Of a DNA stretch of 30,424 nt, positions 28,019 through 30,424 are shown one piece after another. How positions within the stretch are numbered: the stretch's first letter is position 1; every line of letters starts with the position of its first letter. This stretch comes from a virus. Location of the stretch: positions 1 through 30,424 of the IMG/VR virus record IMGVR_UViG_3300025311_000015. One strand, 5' to 3'. The position numbers were made by a program, and so were the translations under genes. Under the pieces are notes generated by a model. The model was not told the DNA's origin and did no database searches. It worked only from the letters and a program-made list of their open reading frames with translations.

Positions 28019-28045
28019 CGTGTGATAGGCGGATCACCGTGCAAC
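28012..28045 (-). repeat. Terminal cassette junction S6 (core present, attC arms absent)
   Basis: TGCCTAAC (28012-28019) is an 8-bp inverted copy of the S5 right core. Beyond it the sequence has only a small GTGAT...ATCAC hairpin and no second core. In the minus-strand polarity of the attC sites this is the start of the array, like the attI-cassette junction of an integron or a secondary insertion point. Confidence 0.6.
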
Positions 28046-28077
28046 GATAATTAACCGGAAGCCAGCAACCATAAGCC

Positions 28078-28281
28078 ATGCCAGCCATTAAATCGGATAT
28101 TTACATAACCATCCGCGCCGGTGAAAAATCATTCTCCATCGGCGGCGTGCTGCTGCCGGACGGGCGCTATACCATCAAGCGCGGCAGATCATGGGCGAAG
28201 AAAACACCAAGAGCAAGCCTGTCGCAGATTTTTACCGAGGCCAGGAAGTGGGCGGTACGAGAGAAAGGAAATTTGATATGA
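28078..28281 (+). CDS. Small phage protein before xis
   Basis: 67 residues. MPAIKSDIYITIRAGEKSFS followed by IGGVLLPDGRYTIKRGRSWA and a basic helix (ASLSQIFTEARKWAVREKGN). Weak ribosome site (GGAAG far upstream). Stop overlaps the xis start as ATGA, so it belongs to the integration module. Basic nature suggests DNA or RNA contact. Not recognised. Confidence 0.65.
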   Translation: MPAIKSDIYITIRAGEKSFSIGGVLLPDGRYTIKRGRSWAKKTPRASLSQIFTEARKWAVREKGNLI

Positions 28282-28562
28282 GCCTACCGATTATCACGCT
28301 TCAAAAGCTATCAGCAGAATCGGGTTATACTGAGGACGCTTTGCGCTCAAAAATAGCCCGTGGCGATTTTGCGGAAGGCATCCATTACATCAAATCCCCG
28401 GACGGGCGAATTCACTTTATCGTTGAGGCATATCTGAAATGGGTGGAATCAAACCGCACCGCAAAGGCATCCAGATCACGTTCTATTGGAATGGGGAGCG
28501 CCACAGGCCGACACTCGGAATCGAATCGACCACATCAAATCTCAAGTATGCGGCCCGCCTAA
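28278..28562 (+). CDS. xis: Excisionase-like protein
   Basis: 94 residues from the ATG at 28278 (GAAAGGAAATTTGAT before it). The first ~55 residues form a winged-helix DNA-binding unit (LQKLSAESGYTEDALRSKIA RGDF, then EGIHYIKSPDGRIHFIVEAY LKW), as in Xis/AlpA-type excisionases. The remaining ~40 basic residues overlap the integrase gene in another frame (124 bp), an arrangement also known in lambda. It would bend att DNA and direct the integrase to excise. Confidence 0.8.
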   Translation: MSLPIITLQKLSAESGYTEDALRSKIARGDFAEGIHYIKSPDGRIHFIVEAYLKWVESNRTAKASRSRSIGMGSATGRHSESNRPHQISSMRPA

Positions 28563-29599
28563 AAGGGGAGATCGAGCGCGCTATATCGCTGGGCAATTAC
28601 ACCCTTGAACAATATGTCGCACACTTCCCCACTTCGCGCATTGCACGATCCGCTCCGGCAGCGATTGGAAAGCCGACATTTGAGGTGATAGCAAAACGCT
28701 GGCTTGAAGCATCCAGCCACCTATCTGCCGGAACACTTATCAAGTACCGGCAGGCACTGGACTTCTGGCTTGCACGAATCGGCTGCGACCAAATAGATTG
28801 CATTCAGTATTCCACCATTGCCGCGCTGGCGAATTCGCAGGGCTGGGGTGCGAAGAACCGCAACAATATGCTGATCCCGCTACGTCAGGTTATGGAAATG
28901 GCTTTCCTTGACGGCCTGATCGACAGCAATCCAGCCGAGCGCATCAAAAATGCCAAGGTGCAAAAAGAGCCTCCCGACCCACTGACAGCGGAAGAAGTTG
29001 ATACCGTGCTGGCATACATGCAGAAATATGATGCACAGATCGTCAATCTGTTTGAGTTTTCATTCTTCACCGGGATGCGGCCAAGTGAGGTTATTTCACT
29101 GCGCTGGGGTGATATTGACCAGATGCGCGGACTCGCCAGGGTGAAGCGCGCCAGGACGTTTGGCGAGGAACACGAAACCAAGACATTCAAGGTGCGCGAC
29201 GTGGAGTTAAACAGCCGCGCCAAGGCTGCGCTTGCGCGTCAGAAGCCGCTCACGTTACTGAAGGATGGGTATGTATTCGAGAACCCGGTAACGGGCGAAC
29301 CGTACAGCGAGGAAAGGCCGCTGCGCCGGGCGTACTGGAATCCATCGCTCAAGGCTCTAGGAATGCGCGAGAGGAATTTCTACCAGACCCGTCATACCTA
29401 CGCCACCCTGAACCTGATGGCTGGGGCAAACCCGATGTGGGTCGCCAAGCAGCTAGGCCATGCCACCATGCAGATGGTTTTGACGGTTTACGGTAAGTGG
29501 ATTGACGGTGCAGACAAGAGCAACGAGCGGGGAAAAATCGACTCAATGTTTACCGACACCGCCACCAAAACGCCACCAAAAAAGAATGCAGTCTTATAA
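28439..29599 (+). CDS. int: Tyrosine-recombinase phage integrase
   Basis: 386 residues. The N-terminal arm-binding domain (GGIKPHRKGIQITFYWNGER) is of the DUF3596 type. The core-binding domain spans about 80-175. The catalytic domain carries Arg214 (TGMRPSEV), a likely Lys248, Tyr-x-x-Arg318 in FYQTRHTYA (Tyr in place of the usual His), His341 in QLGHAT, and the nucleophile Tyr351 in VYGKW. It ends 14 bp from the 3' end of tRNA-Pro, which is the integration target. It lacks the extra helix of integron integrases and is not IntI. Confidence 0.95.
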   Translation: MGGIKPHRKGIQITFYWNGERHRPTLGIESTTSNLKYAARLKGEIERAISLGNYTLEQYVAHFPTSRIARSAPAAIGKPTFEVIAKRWLEASSHLSAGTLIKYRQALDFWLARIGCDQIDCIQYSTIAALANSQGWGAKNRNNMLIPLRQVMEMAFLDGLIDSNPAERIKNAKVQKEPPDPLTAEEVDTVLAYMQKYDAQIVNLFEFSFFTGMRPSEVISLRWGDIDQMRGLARVKRARTFGEEHETKTFKVRDVELNSRAKAALARQKPLTLLKDGYVFENPVTGEPYSEERPLRRAYWNPSLKALGMRERNFYQTRHTYATLNLMAGANPMWVAKQLGHATMQMVLTVYGKWIDGADKSNERGKIDSMFTDTATKTPPKKNAVL

Positions 29600-29690
<91 letters not shown>

Positions 29691-29732
29691 AGGGCGCGAA
29701 TTATAGCAGAGCAGCATGAGTCATAAAGCGTT

Positions 29733-30095
29733 TTAAGCGCTTAACAGCGTAATAATTTCGCGAATCTCATGACGCAATGCTGCCGTATTCACTACTGAAG
29801 CAGATGTAATAGTGCTCTCGGTCTCGCCGGGGTGTCCCAAGCGGTTGCGCGCGCCACTGATGGTGAAGCCCTGTTCGTACAGTAACTCGCGGATGCGCCG
29901 GATCAGCAGCACTTCATGGTGCTGGTAGTAGCGGCGGTTACCGCTGCGCTTGACCGGTTTGAGCTGGGTAAATTCCTGCTCCCAGTAGCGCAGCACATGC
30001 GCCTTGACCCCGCACAATTCGCTGACTTCACCAATGGTGAAATAACGTTTGGCGGGAATCGGCGGGAGCTCGGAATTAGGTTTGTGATTTTCCAT
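29733..30095 (-). CDS. MerR-family transcriptional regulator (host)
   Basis: 120 residues. Winged helix-turn-helix: [27 protein letters not shown], then [20 protein letters not shown] with [18 protein letters not shown]. The short C-terminal part (residues ~85-120) lacks metal-binding cysteines. This small MerR protein follows ihfA in many beta- and gammaproteobacteria and overlaps its 3' end by 20 bp. Target genes unknown. Confidence 0.88.
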   Translation of the reverse strand: MENHKPNSELPPIPAKRYFTIGEVSELCGVKAHVLRYWEQEFTQLKPVKRSGNRRYYQHHEVLLIRRIRELLYEQGFTISGARNRLGHPGETESTITSASVVNTAALRHEIREIITLLSA

Positions 30096-30387
30096 GATAG
30101 GACTTTTCCACCATGGTCTTCAGTTTCTGGCTGGGATGGAACGTCACGACACGGCGTGCGGTGATTGGAATTTCCTCGCCGGTCTTGGGGTTGCGCCCAG
30201 GACGCTGCGGTTTGTCGCGCAATTGGAAGTTGCCGAAGCCGGACAGTTTGACGCTCTCGCCCTTTTCGAGTTGCGCGCGTATTTCTTCGAAGAACGCTTC
30301 CACCATATCCTTAGCCTCGCGTTTGTTGAGGCCGACCTTCTCGAACAGCAGATCAGCCAGTTCGGCCTTGGTTAACGTCGTTGTCAT
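30076..30387 (-). CDS. ihfA: Integration host factor alpha subunit (host)
   Basis: 103 residues. [20 protein letters not shown], then [40 protein letters not shown] is the HU/IHF DNA-binding arm with the Pro at the intercalating tip. ATG at 30387 with AAGGGAGAAAA before it. IHF bends DNA and helps phage integrases; its gene lies beside the integration site by operon order, usually after pheT (outside this window). Confidence 0.96.
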   Translation of the reverse strand: MTTTLTKAELADLLFEKVGLNKREAKDMVEAFFEEIRAQLEKGESVKLSGFGNFQLRDKPQRPGRNPKTGEEIPITARRVVTFHPSQKLKTMVEKSYHGKSQT

Positions 30388-30424
30388 TTTTCTCCCTTAA
30401 TCATATAAATCCCGCGCAGCGAAC

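Noticed and set aside
28439-29599. The phage integrase as the integron integrase of the array
   Set aside because: It has a DUF3596 arm-binding domain and no IntI-specific insertion between the catalytic boxes; it sits at a tRNA as ordinary phage integrases do.

Overview
The window is a nearly complete temperate phage (prophage) joined to a short piece of host chromosome. The host part at the right end (about 29.6-30.4 kb) reads, on the minus strand, ihfA, a MerR-family regulator and tRNA-Pro(GGG). This order and the IHF-alpha sequence point to a betaproteobacterium, perhaps Nitrosomonadales/Gallionellaceae-like; the rank is an inference. The phage integrase ends 14 bp from the 3' end of the tRNA, so the prophage is almost certainly inserted there. 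The other prophage end lies left of base 1.

Layout. Bases 1-13.3 kb (all minus strand) hold the virion module. In transcription order it runs small and large terminase, P22-like portal, two small structural proteins, scaffold, DUF4043-type major capsid protein, head and adaptor proteins, then several tail or fibre proteins, the last cut by the window edge. No tape measure or tail tube is seen, which fits a podovirus-like virion. Bases 13.2-15.4 kb are a compact lysis cassette: lipoprotein, GH108 endolysin, 32-residue membrane peptide, holin-like protein, nested Rz/Rz1 spanins and an XhlA-like protein. Bases 15.5-20.7 kb are a lambda 'nin'-like and replication module: Q-position protein, RusA, YbcO/DUF1364, DUF1367, Gp49-like, DUF6475, and an O-like initiator carrying iteron-like repeats. 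Rho-independent terminators sit before the lysis operon and inside the head genes, so late genes need read-through or antitermination.

Bases 20.7-22.5 kb are the immunity region. A Cro-like gene (minus) and a short, peptidase-less repressor (plus) flank a promoter with two ACCG-N4-CGGT operators 23 bp apart. The repressor is followed by a lipoprotein and an exported HNH nuclease and then a terminator. Beyond it lies a second promoter with an identical two-operator layout. These are the functional counterparts of lambda PR and PL. PR drives cro, replication, lysis and head genes leftward. PL drives, rightward, a structured leader, two small genes, a Bet-type annealase, a YqaJ/lambda-Exo-type nuclease, accessory genes, xis and int.

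The most unusual part is 25.8-28.0 kb. The accessory genes of the PL operon are separated by five intact integron attC-type sites (plus one half site and one terminal junction). Each site has imperfect palindromic arms with one unpaired G at the same place. For every cassette the two facing core ends are exact inverted copies of each other (7-11 bp) but differ between cassettes, which is the signature of mobile gene cassettes. No integron integrase is present. The cargo looks phage-like, and all cassette ORFs run opposite to the polarity expected from the attC sites. This is a CALIN-like array (attC cluster lacking an integron integrase) built into a temperate phage's early operon.
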